From contig VZDJ01004378.1 of the NCBI GenBank assembly GCA_008694505.1, forward strand, positions 15,741,645-15,805,644: a stretch of 64,000 nucleotides of DNA. The letters run 5' to 3'. This DNA comes from Cyanoderma ruficeps. Lineage: Eukaryota; Chordata; Aves; Passeriformes; Timaliidae. The position numbers were made by a program, and so were the translations under genes. Positions 1-12,138 of the stretch are shown here, one piece after another. Below the pieces are notes generated by a model. The model was not told the origin of the DNA, did not search any database, and saw nothing but the letters and a program-made list of their open reading frames with translations. Within the stretch, counting starts at the first letter, position 1; the number at the start of each line of letters is the position of its first letter.

Positions 1-3000
1 TTTTTTTAGCTTTAAGAGCTTGTGTTTGGTTATAGTAAACTGGCCTTGGGGCATCTGAAAACAAACTGTGCTTGTTAGGAAATTAGCAATGTTAAACTTG
101 ACAACGCATACAGAATATTGCAAAACTAACTGAACAGCTAATAATGTGGCAATTACTCTAATTTTGGGTAATATCCATTTTTCTTCTCTTAAAGCCGGCA
201 TATCATACATGCCTATGTTTTTATAAACTAGACACAAGAAATAAACTGTGTTTTATAGAAGACAAAAGTATTTCTCAATTGTTTAATTTTCACAAACAAG
301 AGGAACAAAATGTGTTACCAGATAGAGAAGAAGAGGTAGAGACAAAAAACTCCTGATCACCTGCCACTTAAGTCCCAACAGTTAGGTTGTCATTATGCAG
401 TCTACATCTTCAAATAAGTTATTCTGTCATTCATTTAAAATATTTGAAAAAAAATAGCAAAATGTAAATTGAGTTTTACTATTTTTTCAGGAAGGTCCTA
501 GTAGGGAACCTTCCTTTTTAATTTCCTGGGTGTTCTGTGGTTGAATTTTGTTTGTTTGTTGAGCTGTGTTCCCAGTCCATCACATTTCCCTTTCTAGGTC
601 TTGCTTTTTTTTTTTTTTTTTTTTTTTTCCCCCCCCNACAAAAATACTGTAATACTATATAGGCATAAACACTTTCCTGTTTGAGAGCAGGAAACACACT
701 TGAGAAAAAGGAGTGGTGGCTACTATATGGTTGTCTTTAAAGGAATTGTCAAGGGATATCAATATACAATGGTAAAAATTCTTTAATAAAATTTACCTTC
801 AGCTAAAACACGTTGAGTTTTGTTGTAGTTGTTGGTGTAGTGAGTTTCACTGAAAATGCCTACAGAACTTGATGCATCATCCTCTGAAAACTGGAGCTTG
901 TGATCCTGTGTGTGACTACACTTGCTACTGTCACTATGTTACGTGGTCAGGTTTGGTATGTAGAAAGGCACGCCCCTGGGTTAAGCAGTCCAAAGGTAAA
1001 AGAAAAAAAAACCAACAAAAAACCCCCAAACCAGAAAAGTGCATGTGATCAGGACTCTGCCCTGAATTGGTTCACAAAAATCTAGTTGGCTTCTCCATGC
1101 TTCATTCATTTCCACCAACACCAGTCATCGCAAGCTTAAAGGGAAAACAAGATATAATTTATCAAGTGATTGTAGCATGGTTATTGCACTGAAAAAATAA
1201 GAGACCTCAAAATCAAATGTTTTGATCAAGATAGGAAAAGCAGAAGACTTTTGTTTAGTATTAGAATGGATAAAGCAGGACACGGAAAGTGTGATTTTTT
1301 TTTTTTTTTTTTTTTTNTCAATGCCTAAGGGTTTTTTTTAAAGTATTTTTTGACTAAATAACTGTGTGTGGGTATTTTTTTGAGATGGTCACATTTCTGG
1401 GCAAGGTCTTTTGACTCTGTTTGATTGCAGTGGTCTTCCTCCTGAGAACTATCACTTATTTTACCCGACTTACAACTCTGACACATTTTGTCTGAGATCT
1501 CCAGCAGATCATTTTGCAAAGTGGAGTTCTTCAAATTTGGATTCTGTTGTATTTGAGGCCTTCCTTGACAATACATAGATGCCCAAAGAGCACTTTATAG
1601 CCATTCAATTATTTATATTTGTCTTGCCTTGTTAATTGCTTTCAGTAGTACAGCCTTGGTTTCTGTCCGGGTACAGTGCAGTTTTGCAATAAAGAGTCAG
1701 AGATCATGGGCACTCAAGTCCTAGAGTTGCTGAGAGAAGCTGTTTGGAAGCAGGGTTTGATGGCCCTGTGGTACAGGGCTTAAGTGGATTGGGAATCTTC
1801 CTGGGGACTGTTAGCTCGCTTCCAGATAGCAGTGACTGAAATGGTGTTTTTTCTTACTGGTGATAAATAAAAGCCATTTCCCATATAGATCGTGCTTCTA
1901 AATGTCAGTAAATTTAGTTCTGTTCCTCAAATGTGACATTGCACAAATGGTATATTTTAGTATTGTTTATAAGAAATTTCATATTTTTAATGAAATGTGC
2001 TTTGTGTTTGATGACATACCTGACCCCTTTTTAAATTTGGTGATTTCATGTCTTAGCTGTGAAAAGCAAGATCACGCCTCACAGCATAGAAGCACCAAAT
2101 GTTAAAAAAACATTAAAACCCCCTGACCAAACCCACCTCTGGGTGGCCTGGTGCTCTGTCAGGATTTGCCCCTGGCTTCAGAGGCAACGCTTCAATTAAA
2201 GACAAAAGCCAACAAACCAGAGTGTTTGTGATGATGCAAAAACCTATTCAGAGGAAAGGCAATGTTTTAGCTGTTTCATGGAGAAACAATGTATTATATC
2301 TCTGATACACAGTAAAACATTTCTTTAAGGCGTTTATTAAAAAAAAGTCTTACACTGCTGGAGAAAATACAGGCTGAAAAAAGAGGGAAGGAGGTGGAAT
2401 ATTTTCCTAAACTTCATGTATTTATCATTACCACCATGCTGCTACTACTCCTTTTGTTTGTTCTAGAAGTGTTTTGTCTTTCTCTACTCTTGAAAAGGAG
2501 ATTAGAACTTCCACTTTGGAGGTTCTTGTCATTCATTTTCTGCAGTTTAATCTCTGAAAACCTTGCTATTTATTTACAGAATCTCTCTGTATCAAAACAT
2601 CACCTCTGGCATGCCTGGCTGTTTGCTCAGCTCACCTCTGGGAAAGATTTGGTTTTGATAAGAACTATGGAAATGTTTTTCTTCTAACATGAGGTGGAAG
2701 TCATATACGGTAGGGATATAGTGCCTTTCAATCTGGAAGGTCCCCAAGCACTTGAGAAACCATTAGAGAAACTAGCCAGCAGGAACACCAGCCATTTCTG
2801 ACATAGACCTTTGGTGGTGGTAGAGCTCATCACTGCTCATGGGAAGCAGCCACACTTTGTGACAGTTTATGGTAGGAAGCAAAGTTTAGTTATTCAGAGA
2901 AATCCCTCATGTTCATTATAATTTGTAGTTAAAATTTGCATCAGGTTCGGACAGACTCTTAATTATTAGACCAAAGTAGGTTTTGCTTTCAAAAAGTTAA

Positions 3001-4738
3001 TTATTTTTAATGGAGTTTTGGGAAAGGATCTTTCCTTCATATGCAGTAATTCACAGAAGAAAGTAAATAGCCTTAGCGCTCTGATAACATGTCAAATGTT
3101 GATTTTTAAAGACCAGTTATAACTGGTATTTTCTTTTTAAGATTTATGCCCAGTGTTTCATGAAGTAAATGTAAAATCAGGGGGCTACAGTTTATCAACG
3201 CTAAACCATATCTGTTTTTTTGTGTCCTTCATGTTACAAGGTATAAAGAAATTGAATGCTTAAAGGAAACAAAACTCTGAAATAGACAGCTGTAGGATAT
3301 AGCAAATGCACTTTAACACGTATTCTCTTAAGAGGGTTTCACCTTACATGTAACACCGGTATAAACGATTAAAGCTCAAGTTTACTCTTTTAACAAGTCT
3401 GAGTGATAATTTTGCCCTTTAGGAGTGTGAATTTTATTTTTCACAGCTTTCTTATTGCAAGGTATTTATTTCAAAGTAATTGCATTTAACTCTCGGGGCA
3501 GGTTTTTTTGTAGAGATTCCTCCACTAGTTCCTCAGCTCAAGTTCACTTTTAGAGAGATCAGATTTACACAGCATTAGGTTACCATATATGTTACAGTGA
3601 TTGACCAGCAAGTGATTTATTTAATGGCACAATTGATTTCTAAGGGCAAATCAAATACACATACAGTTAACTAGGGGAAAAAAAAACCCCTAAAGCAACA
3701 GAATTCATGTGTACTAAAAGTCTTAATTCTTGGGGGCTTTGTATCTGGCAAGTCCTGCCCTGACTACAGGTGGTGGCAAAATCCTGAGTGGAACAGGATT
3801 ATTTACCTGGTGAAGTGTATGGATGGGCATAGCCTAGCTAGAGAGAATAACGTGATTTTTTTCATTTTAAACTCTGTAAGTTTTTTAGTGTACTGCATAA
3901 GTACTATTACTAGTAGTAGTATTCACAATGTCACGCAGTGGAAATAGTGGAAGAGCCTATAAAAGGACCCATATTTCCTTTAAGCTGAGCTCCAGGAGCA
4001 ACTGCTGGGCTTACATAAATATAGCTGTCACTTTTAGGGCCTCTTCCACATTGTTTCCTTAAACCTGGAAAGGGAAGGTGTGTTTTGGGCCATAAAAGGT
4101 TTACTTACAGCTTAAGGAGGTGCTTTTGCCTGGAAAACTTCATGTGAAAAGTTGAGAAATTGTTTCCCGATAAGAACACAGACGTGTTCATGATGGTAGT
4201 CTGTCCTAATTAATTTCACGCATGAACATAATGAGACTAAAAAAGGAATTGTAGCTGTTGTAAACTGCTTTGATCAAACTTGAAACAGGCTATATTTTTA
4301 ATTTAGTATCTTTAAGGACTTTTTGATGGCCTGTGAAAGACTAGATTTGATGTTATTGGAGGGTCTCAGGTTTCCCAATTGCCCTGTGTCTGCACCCGCA
4401 GCCTGCATGTCAGATGGCTGGCCAGGGCACCCCAGGCTTTGCTGAGGGCCCTGAGTAGCTGGGGTTGTGTGGGCACACTCCTCCATGCCCCTGGACACAG
4501 TCTGGGTCAGGGCTGGGGGCACCCTTGGGTGCAGGTGAGCACTGGCAGGCCACAATGGCTAGGAAATGTCAGAAAAAAGCAGCATAATCATATTCTACCA
4601 GAAACCACACAGGTTAGCTAGGGGGCCTAGTGCCACCCAAGAGGTATAATTGTAGCTAATGTTACAGGAAAGGGGTTCCTAGTTACTGAGGCTGTTAAGT
4701 AATGCTGAGGTATAAAATATGTTGTGTTTCTTTTACAG
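1..4738 (+). other. HMGA2: 3' part of HMGA2 intron 2
   Basis: AT-rich unique sequence without a supportable gene. It holds a T24-C8 homopolymer junction with an N (about 605-637), a T-run ending in an N (1295-1317), a near-palindrome of TACT/AGTA units at about 3903-3922 and a GC-richer patch at 4380-4560. I recognise no transposon. Short ORFs here have no similarity that I can recognise. Confidence 0.85.
4719..4738 (+). other. HMGA2: Splice acceptor of HMGA2 exon 3
   Basis: The run just before the exon is T-rich (TGTGTTTCTTTTACAG) and ends in the invariant AG at 4737-4738. No other AG lies in the 15 bases before it, which favours this junction. It gives an exon starting AAA GCA GAA, as expected for HMGA2. 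A listed ATG inside this tract (4724) is intronic and not a translation start. Confidence 0.93.
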
Positions 4739-4789
4739 AAAGCAGAAGCCACTGGTGAAAAGCGACCTAGAGGCCGGCCCAGAAAATGG
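4739..4789 (+). CDS. HMGA2: HMGA2 internal exon 3 (third AT-hook), phase 0/0
   Basis: Seen: a 51-base exon translating as KAEATGEKRPRGRPRKW, with whole codons at both ends. It is preceded by a pyrimidine-rich tract ending in CAG and followed by GTAGGT. The core RGRP flanked by basic residues is the AT-hook that inserts into the minor groove of AT-rich DNA. Known of the family: HMGA2 is a chromatin architectural protein of about 108 residues with three AT-hooks and an acidic C-terminal tail. It is expressed in embryonic and stem cells, is restrained by let-7 through its 3' UTR, and influences body and organ size. The 17 residues match vertebrate HMGA2 exon 3 as I remember it, including the terminal Trp that distinguishes this hook. 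HMGA1 differs in the surrounding residues. Exons 1 and 2 should lie upstream of base 1 and exons 4 and 5 beyond 64000. Only this partial CDS is present; there is no start or stop codon for the gene in the window. Confidence 0.97.
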
Positions 4790-4795
4790 GTAGGT
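4790..4795 (+). other. HMGA2: Splice donor of HMGA2 exon 3
   Basis: GTAGGT follows the TGG tryptophan codon. It fits the GTRRGT donor consensus apart from G at +4, where A is commoner. If the donor were skipped, the frame would stay open for 44 codons to a TAA at 4922-4924. Confidence 0.92.
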
Positions 4796-7700
4796 TTCAC
4801 TTCCAGATTTATTTGCTGTGTTATAAAGCATGTTATAAAGTTCATTCCTTTAGAGAGCAGTAATTTCATTTGTAAAAAAAAAGCATATATCTTCTGTGTC
4901 TCTTTGTTCTGGTGGATTGACTAAAGGGTTAAGAGAGCAAAGAAGTTGGTCACAGCTTCCTACCTTTAGACTCTGGTAGTTTGCTCAAGACACTTTGCAA
5001 CTGAATGTTTGCTTCGAGTGAATATTTATGCGTATCTTATCAGCATGAAAAGAGCCTCTACTCTTCCTTCAAAAGAGGGTAACAATGAGATAACTTGTTC
5101 AGTAACTCAGTAACAAAGGTTAAAGGGGCAATATCAGACATCAGAGGGTGATAAGACTCTGATGCAGGGTGCACAAGATAAAGTTTAAAAACCAAAATGC
5201 TTTTGTTCTGCATTGCCTGGAAACATGCATATTTTCCTTAAATCCAGTGAGAAAGAGCACAGATGAACAGCAGGGTACTTGCACTTAGGACTTACTTTTT
5301 CCATTCACAGTCATTTTCGTGCCTCATATATTTGTAGTGACTCGTAATACATTTCATTAAAAGTTTCCGCTTTTCCTGACCCCATTTAGTCTTTAGATGT
5401 GTCTATCAGATGTGTGTTTTTATTCTTCGGCTATGGAAGCATTTCAGTCTTAGGTGCTTGAAATTTTGTGTTCTCCCTGACATTTACAGCTAATGAGGGT
5501 AACATACCTCTCATCTGCATGTTTTTTCACTTGTGCATGGGCTTTCATATGGAGTGTCACTGGGAAAATGGGATTAAGTATTAGAAGATATAAAGGTATG
5601 GCTATGTGCTTCATCATAAGTTAACCTTTCTGATTTCCCTTTTCTAGCTCCCTTTCCCTGCTCAACATTTTACTTTAAACTTCTTTTTCAAATCCACCAC
5701 CACCATCTCAATTTCAACTGCTTATTTCACTCTGTATTCTCTTTCCTCTTGTCGGTCCTGTCATTTTCCTCTCCATTTTGTTCAGTTCTTTTGCATACCT
5801 GTTAAAAGAGTTGTAAAAGCATAAGCTTGCAAAAGCTCAAAGAGCACCAGAAGGCAGTGAAAACTACAGCTAAGGTTCTCCAGAGTATCAGCCACTAAAC
5901 CGGGAAAGCTGCCTTTAGCAGTCACCTTAAGAGCTCGTTCTATTGCATTTTCCAGTAAAGGTACCACAGGATATTTCTTTGGAAAAAACAGACCACTACA
6001 TCCTAGATGAGTGGTTTATACCTGTAGTTTTTAGGTCAGGCACTTTTCAGGTACCTGAGGAAGCTCACTGGCATTAAAAAAAGGTGGCTTTTTGAAACAC
6101 ATCTCTGCTGGTGATCTCGTAAGCAGCTTGGGGAAGGCAAATGCCAAGTGCAGTAGAACGTGGGTCAGTTTCTGTCTGCCTCCTCTCATCTGGCTTGAAC
6201 CTTGTTTATCTGGACACTGAGTGTGGCTTGCTTGATCCTCACCTTGCAATCCCTGGGAAACAGCAAAAACGTGTGGTTTATGAGAGTAATTAATTTATAA
6301 CAGTCAAGTCAGGTGAATAGGGAGGGTTGAAACGTTCGGGGAAAAGGGAAAAAGCAGCAGCCTGAAATGTTGAGAAGATTTTCTCTTCCAAGTACAGTCT
6401 GAAATTAAGTTGAGTTTTCAGTGAAAAGGGCTCATACAGCACTTCTGGCATCTTGTAGGCCAGCATGCGTCCCTTCTATGTTTGTATTTTTATGGGGAAG
6501 AAAGAATAGGCAGTATCAGTGGAGCACTCAGTATGGAATGGGCTATTTGTCAGGTCAAGAATCTGATTTTCAGAAATGGGAATTACTGAAATGGGTTGTA
6601 TGCATTACTTTATTATGAGACCAATACTTTCACTCTTTTTTTTTTTAATTAATGCATATTTTGAAACTCAGTATTACTTTGCTGTTGTACCTGTTGAAAG
6701 TGTAGTCTTTTTATTTTCTTATTACGATGATGTGATTGCTTCTTGTAATTTTCAGAGATAATGCTCCAGTCTGCAGCTTGCATTGAGATAATTCTTCAGA
6801 CCATGAGACTTAAATATGCCATTTTCTGCCCTTCTCTTTTTTCTCTCTTTCCAGTTTAAATGAAGTTCACAGGTTCCTTCTAGCTTGTTGAAATCAGGGC
6901 AGGAGTCTGCCTGAAAGCAGATGGTACAGCATCATCTTTTCTTTTTAGATCTCCAGCATATAGTCAGAAATTGTCCCTTTTTATCACCCATATCTCAGTT
7001 TAATCCTCAATGATTATATTCTTCCTAAATCCAATTTATTTATATGTCAAGCCTAAATGATGATGGTTTAGTATCTGTGCAAGTGAGGAGTGTGTAGGGT
7101 TTTTTCCTTGGAGACTGCAGAATTCTACATTTTTGTAAGTTTGTAACCCTTTTTTTGGGAGTCTAGAGGTTCTGTGTCATATGTTGTTCATCAAATTGTA
7201 AAATATTATTTCTGCTGTTTCCTTCAATATGCTCATGCAGAGACATACAAGCAAACAGACCTCTGTAAAATTCCGGTAGCTGGTCTTTTCTGCTGGTTCA
7301 AATTAAGTATTTAATGTTTGTTACTCACAGTGTATTTATTCATATATTATTTTTTAGAAGAGAAGTAAATCTTTTTTGACTAGTATAAAACTGAGAGGGG
7401 GAGGGAGAGCCCAAGTGGAGAGGGCAAGAAGCCCAGTTTATCACAAGCATATGAGACATCAGATGATCTTTTTAATGCAATAATGTGTACTTTGCAAAGT
7501 TGTCAAGGGAAAGAAGACCTTTGTCAATAGAATAGATGGTGAAGATTAAACAAAATCTTACAAAAATAAAATATTCAGCTACCTAGAAAAGCTTTCTAAA
7601 TATGGAGAGCTAACTGAATGAAAGTCCTGAAGATAAAAAGGTCAAGCAGGTGGGAAATGAACATTGAAATCAGAAGCACGGTGCTTGCTGTTGTAAAACT

Positions 7701-9039
7701 CACCTTCACTGTAGGTTGCTGCATGCCTGTGGAACACATTGAAAGCTGTGAGTCTATTACCTGTTAACCCTCTTCATGGGGACCTCAGTACTCCTTAATT
7801 TTAGAGGTTTTATTGCACAGACATATTCTAAGCTCCTCGGATGCATCTGCATTAGTTTGTGAGGTCAAATCATGAGTAGGCTTTGGAAATGCATCTACTA
7901 ATTTTCCCCACTTACTGTATGCATTGTATAGCAGTCCCAGAGCTCATTGGTTGGACTCCTTTCAAATGAAACCAAATTGGAAGATGTGCTGCAGAAGTGC
8001 AGTCTGGTAGACATTCAACCCACAGGACTAGGCTAGAGTGAAATAAAAACCTTTTGAAAGGTGCGTGGTTTGGACCTTAGGTCCTCAGCACCATCCTGTG
8101 GTCCATATTGTAGACATAGCCTTTGATGCTTAAAAAAAGGCTATGAGGCAACCTGGTTTTTATTAGCAGAATTATTTTATGTAGCACAGGCATAAAGTCA
8201 AATTCGCATTCACAGTGTGGGTCAGTGAATGGTTTGTCATTAACTTCATCAGGGCCACGTGTTTGCCATTGAGGCCTGATGCTGCTGCTCATGGACTCAG
8301 CAACCGTTTTGCTCATGGCTTCATATAGCCCTTTGTAAAGAGCTATCAAAGGTTTTTTGTTTTGTTTTATTTATTTAATTTGTGTATGCCTGTAATTTGA
8401 CCGAAAGGAAGGGACTGAAGGTTTATGAGTAGTGCAGAGGACTAAGTAATCAGTTGTTTTGCTGTTTGTTCCAAAGAACTGCCTTGAAAAGCCCTCGAAA
8501 TTCCATAGTCCTCTAGTGCTCTCAGGCGTCAGTTTAATGGAGGAATCTGAAATCCAGTTTTGAAGTTGATGCTGAAATGGGTATTTATTATTTCCATTGT
8601 TTTTGTTGAGTCTTTAGGTAGAATTTTTTTTGCATTTCAAATAGTTTGACTTGAACCACAGACTCTATGCATGGCATGGCAGAGTTGTTCCAGGGAACAG
8701 TCTTCTTGAGCAGGACTTTGGTGAGGAGAAGAGATGGCTGATGCCATGCCACATAGCTGTATTAAAAGATGGATAGATGCAATTCTAAAATTTGCATGCT
8801 TGTAACAGCAGAAGATAGTCGGTGATCTTCTCACCAGGGACATGAAGGATGCATGTGAAGCATCTGCTTGCTCATCTCATCACTGAAGCCTAAGTAAGAA
8901 CTGTAACTTGTTCAGAAAACTTGGAACAATTTTGTTTTCTGCTAGACTGTACAGAGAGAATGTTTCAGTTTGGTAGGAGATAAGAAGTAATAAGAAATTA
9001 ATTTCATTAAGCAGATTTTTTTAATGGGATTTAGTCATG
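4790..9039. other. Intron without recognised elements
   Basis: AT-rich unique DNA. The only compositional feature I see is a pyrimidine-rich stretch at about 5628-5800. No gene, RNA or transposon could be supported. Confidence 0.6.
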
Positions 9040-9450
9040 GTCATCTAGATAGGCTGGGAGGGTAGGGGCTGTTCAGCCTGGAGAAGGCTTCAGACAGACT
9101 GTAGAGCAGCCTCCCAGTAACCACAGAGAGCTACAAGAAATACGGAGATAGACTTTTTCCAAGGACCTGTGGTAATAGGACAAGGGGAAATGGCTTTAAA
9201 CTGGAAGAGAGTGGTTTAGATTAGATATTAAGAGGAAATTGCATACTGTGGGGGTGGTGAAACACTGGAACAGTGTTCAGAGAAATTGTGAATCTCCCAT
9301 CCCTGGGAGTGCTCAAGGCCAAGGTGGATGAGCTTTGAGCAACCAGGTCTAGTGAAAGGTGTCTTAGTCCATGGCAGGGTGTTGGAACTAGGTGATCTTC
9401 CAGGTCCCTTCCAACCCAAACCATTTGATGACTATGTGATTGATGATTAT
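9040..9450 (+). repeat. CR1 LINE, 5'-truncated 3' end
   Basis: Sense-strand CR1 3' region of about 410 bases. Recognisable consensus pieces in order are GGGCTGTTCAGCCTGGAGAA, an AGAGCAGCCT block, GGACAAGGGGAAATGGCTTT, TTTAGATTAGATATTA, GGGTGGTGAAACACTGGAAC, CATCCCTGGGAGTGCTCAAG, and the conserved tail GGTCCCTTCCAACCCAAACC. It ends in degenerate copies of the terminal GATTCTATGA motif. CR1 is the dominant LINE of birds and is usually found as short 5'-truncated copies ending this way. The reverse ORFs at 9221-9424 are its antisense. Confidence 0.95.
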
Positions 9451-9777
9451 AGTACTTTTTTAGTGAGGGCAGAGTTTCACTTTATACAGAATGGCAGTTT
9501 AAGCAGTGCCAAACCATATTTTAAAAAAAAATACAAAAATGCTTTTTTGTAATAACTTTTTCTTCAGATTATTTTGCAGTACAATTCTGACATAGCTGAG
9601 ATACAAAACCTTAAACATGGAGTTGGTGGGATGTTTCTATGCCAGCAGTTTTGTGTCAGGGCAAGGACTCTTAGTGCTCATTAAGATTTTGAAAATGAGG
9701 TTTTTAATTTTGAAGAAATACATACCAAGAAAATCCCATTGCCTCAGAGGACCCATCAATGTTTTGAGGCTATCTCT

Positions 9778-9918
9778 TGCCCACATTAACTCAGTTGGTC
9801 AGAGCATGATGTTAGTAACACCAAGGTTGTGGGTTCAGTGCCCATACAGATACTCAAGTGTTAGATCTCTTGATCCCTGTGGGTCCCTTCCAACCCAAAA
9901 TATCCTGTGAATATATCA
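9778..9918 (+). repeat. tRNA-Ile-derived SINE with CR1 tail (TguSINE1-like)
   Basis: The head at about 9778-9850 follows tRNA-Ile: TAACTCAGTTGGTCAGAGCA (A box and D arm), then a GTTAGTAACACC anticodon-arm region, CAAGGTTGTGGGTTCAGTGCC (split here: CAAGGTTGTGGG then TTCAGTGCC; variable loop, T arm and degraded B box). The tail at about 9870-9918 is the CR1 3' end, GTGGGTCCCTTCCAACCC followed by TATCCTGTGAAT. The anticodon position reads AGT rather than AAT, and the acceptor stem does not pair, so it is not a working tRNA. A tRNA-Ile head fused to a CR1 tail is the design of TguSINE1, a family known from passerine birds and mobilised by CR1 machinery. The family assignment is from memory of its structure. 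Confidence 0.82.
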
Positions 9919-11586
9919 GCTCTGAGTCTTTCCCCACCTAAGTCAAGTTTCTGCCTGGTAGTGACGTACTCTGTGATGTGAAGTCATTTAACTAATTTTC
10001 CTTCTTATGTAGGCAGCCTTTTTTGTCTCATATGAAGTCATGGTCTAAGCAATGCTTAAATTCATGCAGGCTTATTCACTGGGAGTTAGAGACAAAGAAA
10101 AATGTTCTGAAATCATTGTCCATCCTGCTCCAAAGAAGGCTTTGTTATAGCAGTGGTGAATTCTCAGCTGGAGATATTAATCTTTTTACACTATGGAAGA
10201 TAACCTAGACAATAAAATAAGACACATAATTGACTTTCAGATAGCAAAAGGTTAGTGTGAGACTTTCCTCCCTTTGATGTAGTGCTCACCAGTGTACCCC
10301 TAAGCTAGGCTAGAGAACACGTGTTTGTTTAAATTAAGTACTACCAGGTCCATTTGGAGCAAGCTGTGGCTGAGGTAAAATTTAAGTCATGTATATTGAA
10401 TGATTAATGAAAAGGTACTATTTATGTAATTACAGAAGATAGCACAGATAAAAATTCAGGTTCTTGTTCTTGGAAAAATAACATAATTTCAGTTACTTTG
10501 AGTTTTACAATTTTTGACTGCTATATCTGTGATGTTACTGCTTCACGTGAAGCACATAGTGAAAATTTACGTAAGTTGGGGTTATTTTAATCTTCCAAAC
10601 TGCCTTAGCTTCCTTCTGGAGGTCATAGATACTATTTTATACCTAAAATACCTTCTTTCTTGAACATGTTCTACATCTGTGTGAGCAAGAATGTCTCCTG
10701 AGAGTGTTCATTGTTTCAGTGATCTACACAGCCTGAAGGGGCTTTTATAATTATCAAAGAAGGACTATTGACCTCTCCTTTAAAATTCCTAAACTTAGGA
10801 AGTGGATGAAGGACATGTATTAAAAGCCTTAAAATCTTTATACCTATACACTTACTTCCCATTTCAGATGACCTGTAAAAGAAATCATCTCTAAAACGTG
10901 AACATTTTGACAAAAGCAGTGACTGTTGAACTTTTCTCCTTGGACTGGTAGATTTTTTTTCTTTTGCCAATTTCTTTTTTTACTTTTCAATTCAACATTC
11001 TGGGAAAGCAAAAAAATCATCTTATATGCTTGTACCAAGTGCATTAAAAAAAAAAATCATTAAAACTTAAAACAAAACTGGGTTTTGTCTCCCCAGTGTT
11101 CAGAGAGGTGCATGTCTTCATTTTTTTAGACATTTGTGTAAGCAAATAGTGTCCTTCTTTGGAATTTCAGAGTCCCGTTCTTTGTTGATATAAAGGGATG
11201 TGGCAGCACTTACTTGAAGTAGACCACAGCATAACATTTAGCCATAATATTTGTTTCTTAAAATCCATTTATATTAGCAAAAGGATATTTAACTCATTCT
11301 CCAATTCACTTGCACTTCTGTTAAGGTATATTAAAAGATATCATCTTAGTAAAAAAAATACTTTGACTACATCTGACATTTCAGACTCCTTAAAGGAAAG
11401 TCTTTCACCATGTTTGAGGTCCAAAGAGAAAATTTTATCAGGTAAAAAAATGCACCAAGTAAAATTATAGCATCTCTAGTGAAAGGCAAACTGAAATTCC
11501 TAACAATTTCCTTTTTATGATCTCAGATAACAGGTGTTCAAGAACTTTAAAAATCAGTTTTCTGTTTGGCTGTGTACTTTGGTTTT
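9919..11586. other. Intron without recognised elements
   Basis: AT-rich sequence with short A and T runs. No transposon or gene is recognised. The small ORFs on both strands have no protein-like features. Confidence 0.6.
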
Positions 11587-11635
11587 ATAAGCCTCACTGC
11601 CCGTTTTACGTACGAGGAAACTGAGCATGGAGGTT
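11587..11635 (+). repeat. MIR/CORE-SINE-like element, left part
   Basis: CACTGCCCGTTTTACGTACG followed by AGGAAACTGAGCATGG resembles the MIR core segment (CCATTTTACAGATGAGGAAA then CTGAGGC). The match stops at AGGTT (11631-11635) and resumes about 238 bases later, so the element appears interrupted. Confidence 0.6.
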
Positions 11636-11868
11636 GTTTGCGGCAACATCAAGAGGCATTTTATGCCTGCAGTGTTGGAATTCTTAACGTTTTTTACTAG
11701 CACAGTTATTAGCAATTGTGCATCCAAATACCTGACAGAGAAAATGCATCAGGTAAAGATAAGTACAGGCACTCATTTTTGCTCCTACAATTCCGTTTTC
11801 ACCATTGAAAATGTTATGAATGCAGAAAGAGGAGCTGGGGCTCACCTCCATTGAAAGTGTACTCCACA
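11636..11868. other. Sequence inserted in the MIR-like element
   Basis: About 235 bases of unrecognised sequence separate the two MIR-like halves. AGGTT occurs at both edges (11631-11635 and 11869-11873), which would fit a short target duplication but could also be chance. No terminal repeats, poly-A tail or known transposon end was seen. Confidence 0.4.
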
Positions 11869-11965
11869 AGGTTAATTGCCTTGCCCAAGGAAATCTGTAG
11901 GAGAGCCAGGAATAGAACTCGGATTTCCTGGCAGCCTGCCCTGTGCCTTCAGCTCAAGGCCATCC
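11869..11965 (+). repeat. MIR/CORE-SINE-like element, right part
   Basis: GGTTAATTGCCTTGCCCAAG, then AGAGCCAGGAATAGAACTCG and GATTTCCTGGCAGCCTGCCC. This matches the well-known MIR right segment (TTAAGTGACTTGCCCAAGG then AGAGCCAGGATTCGAACCC). Such old SINEs are sparse in bird genomes and highly diverged. Confidence 0.65.
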
Positions 11966-12138
11966 TCCTCCACTAAAGCTTGCTTGAGAGCACATTGGAT
12001 GAGGCAGGGAGGGAAACACACTTTTCAATCCTTTATTTTACACCAGTAGATTTTTTTACCAGTTTCTGTAAATTCAAGTGTGTCTATTTCAGTATCTCTG
12101 ATATATGTCTAGCTGGTGGGCAATGAGGAGTAGGAATA

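Noticed and set aside
9778..9850. Possible functional tRNA-Ile gene
   Set aside because: Anticodon region is altered, the acceptor stem does not pair, the B box is degraded, and a CR1 tail follows; it is a SINE head.
11438..11765. Similar ATGCACCAAGTAAA and ATGCATCAGGTAAA stretches giving MHQVK in two ORFs
   Set aside because: Only about 20 bases are similar, with no extended homology; likely coincidence.
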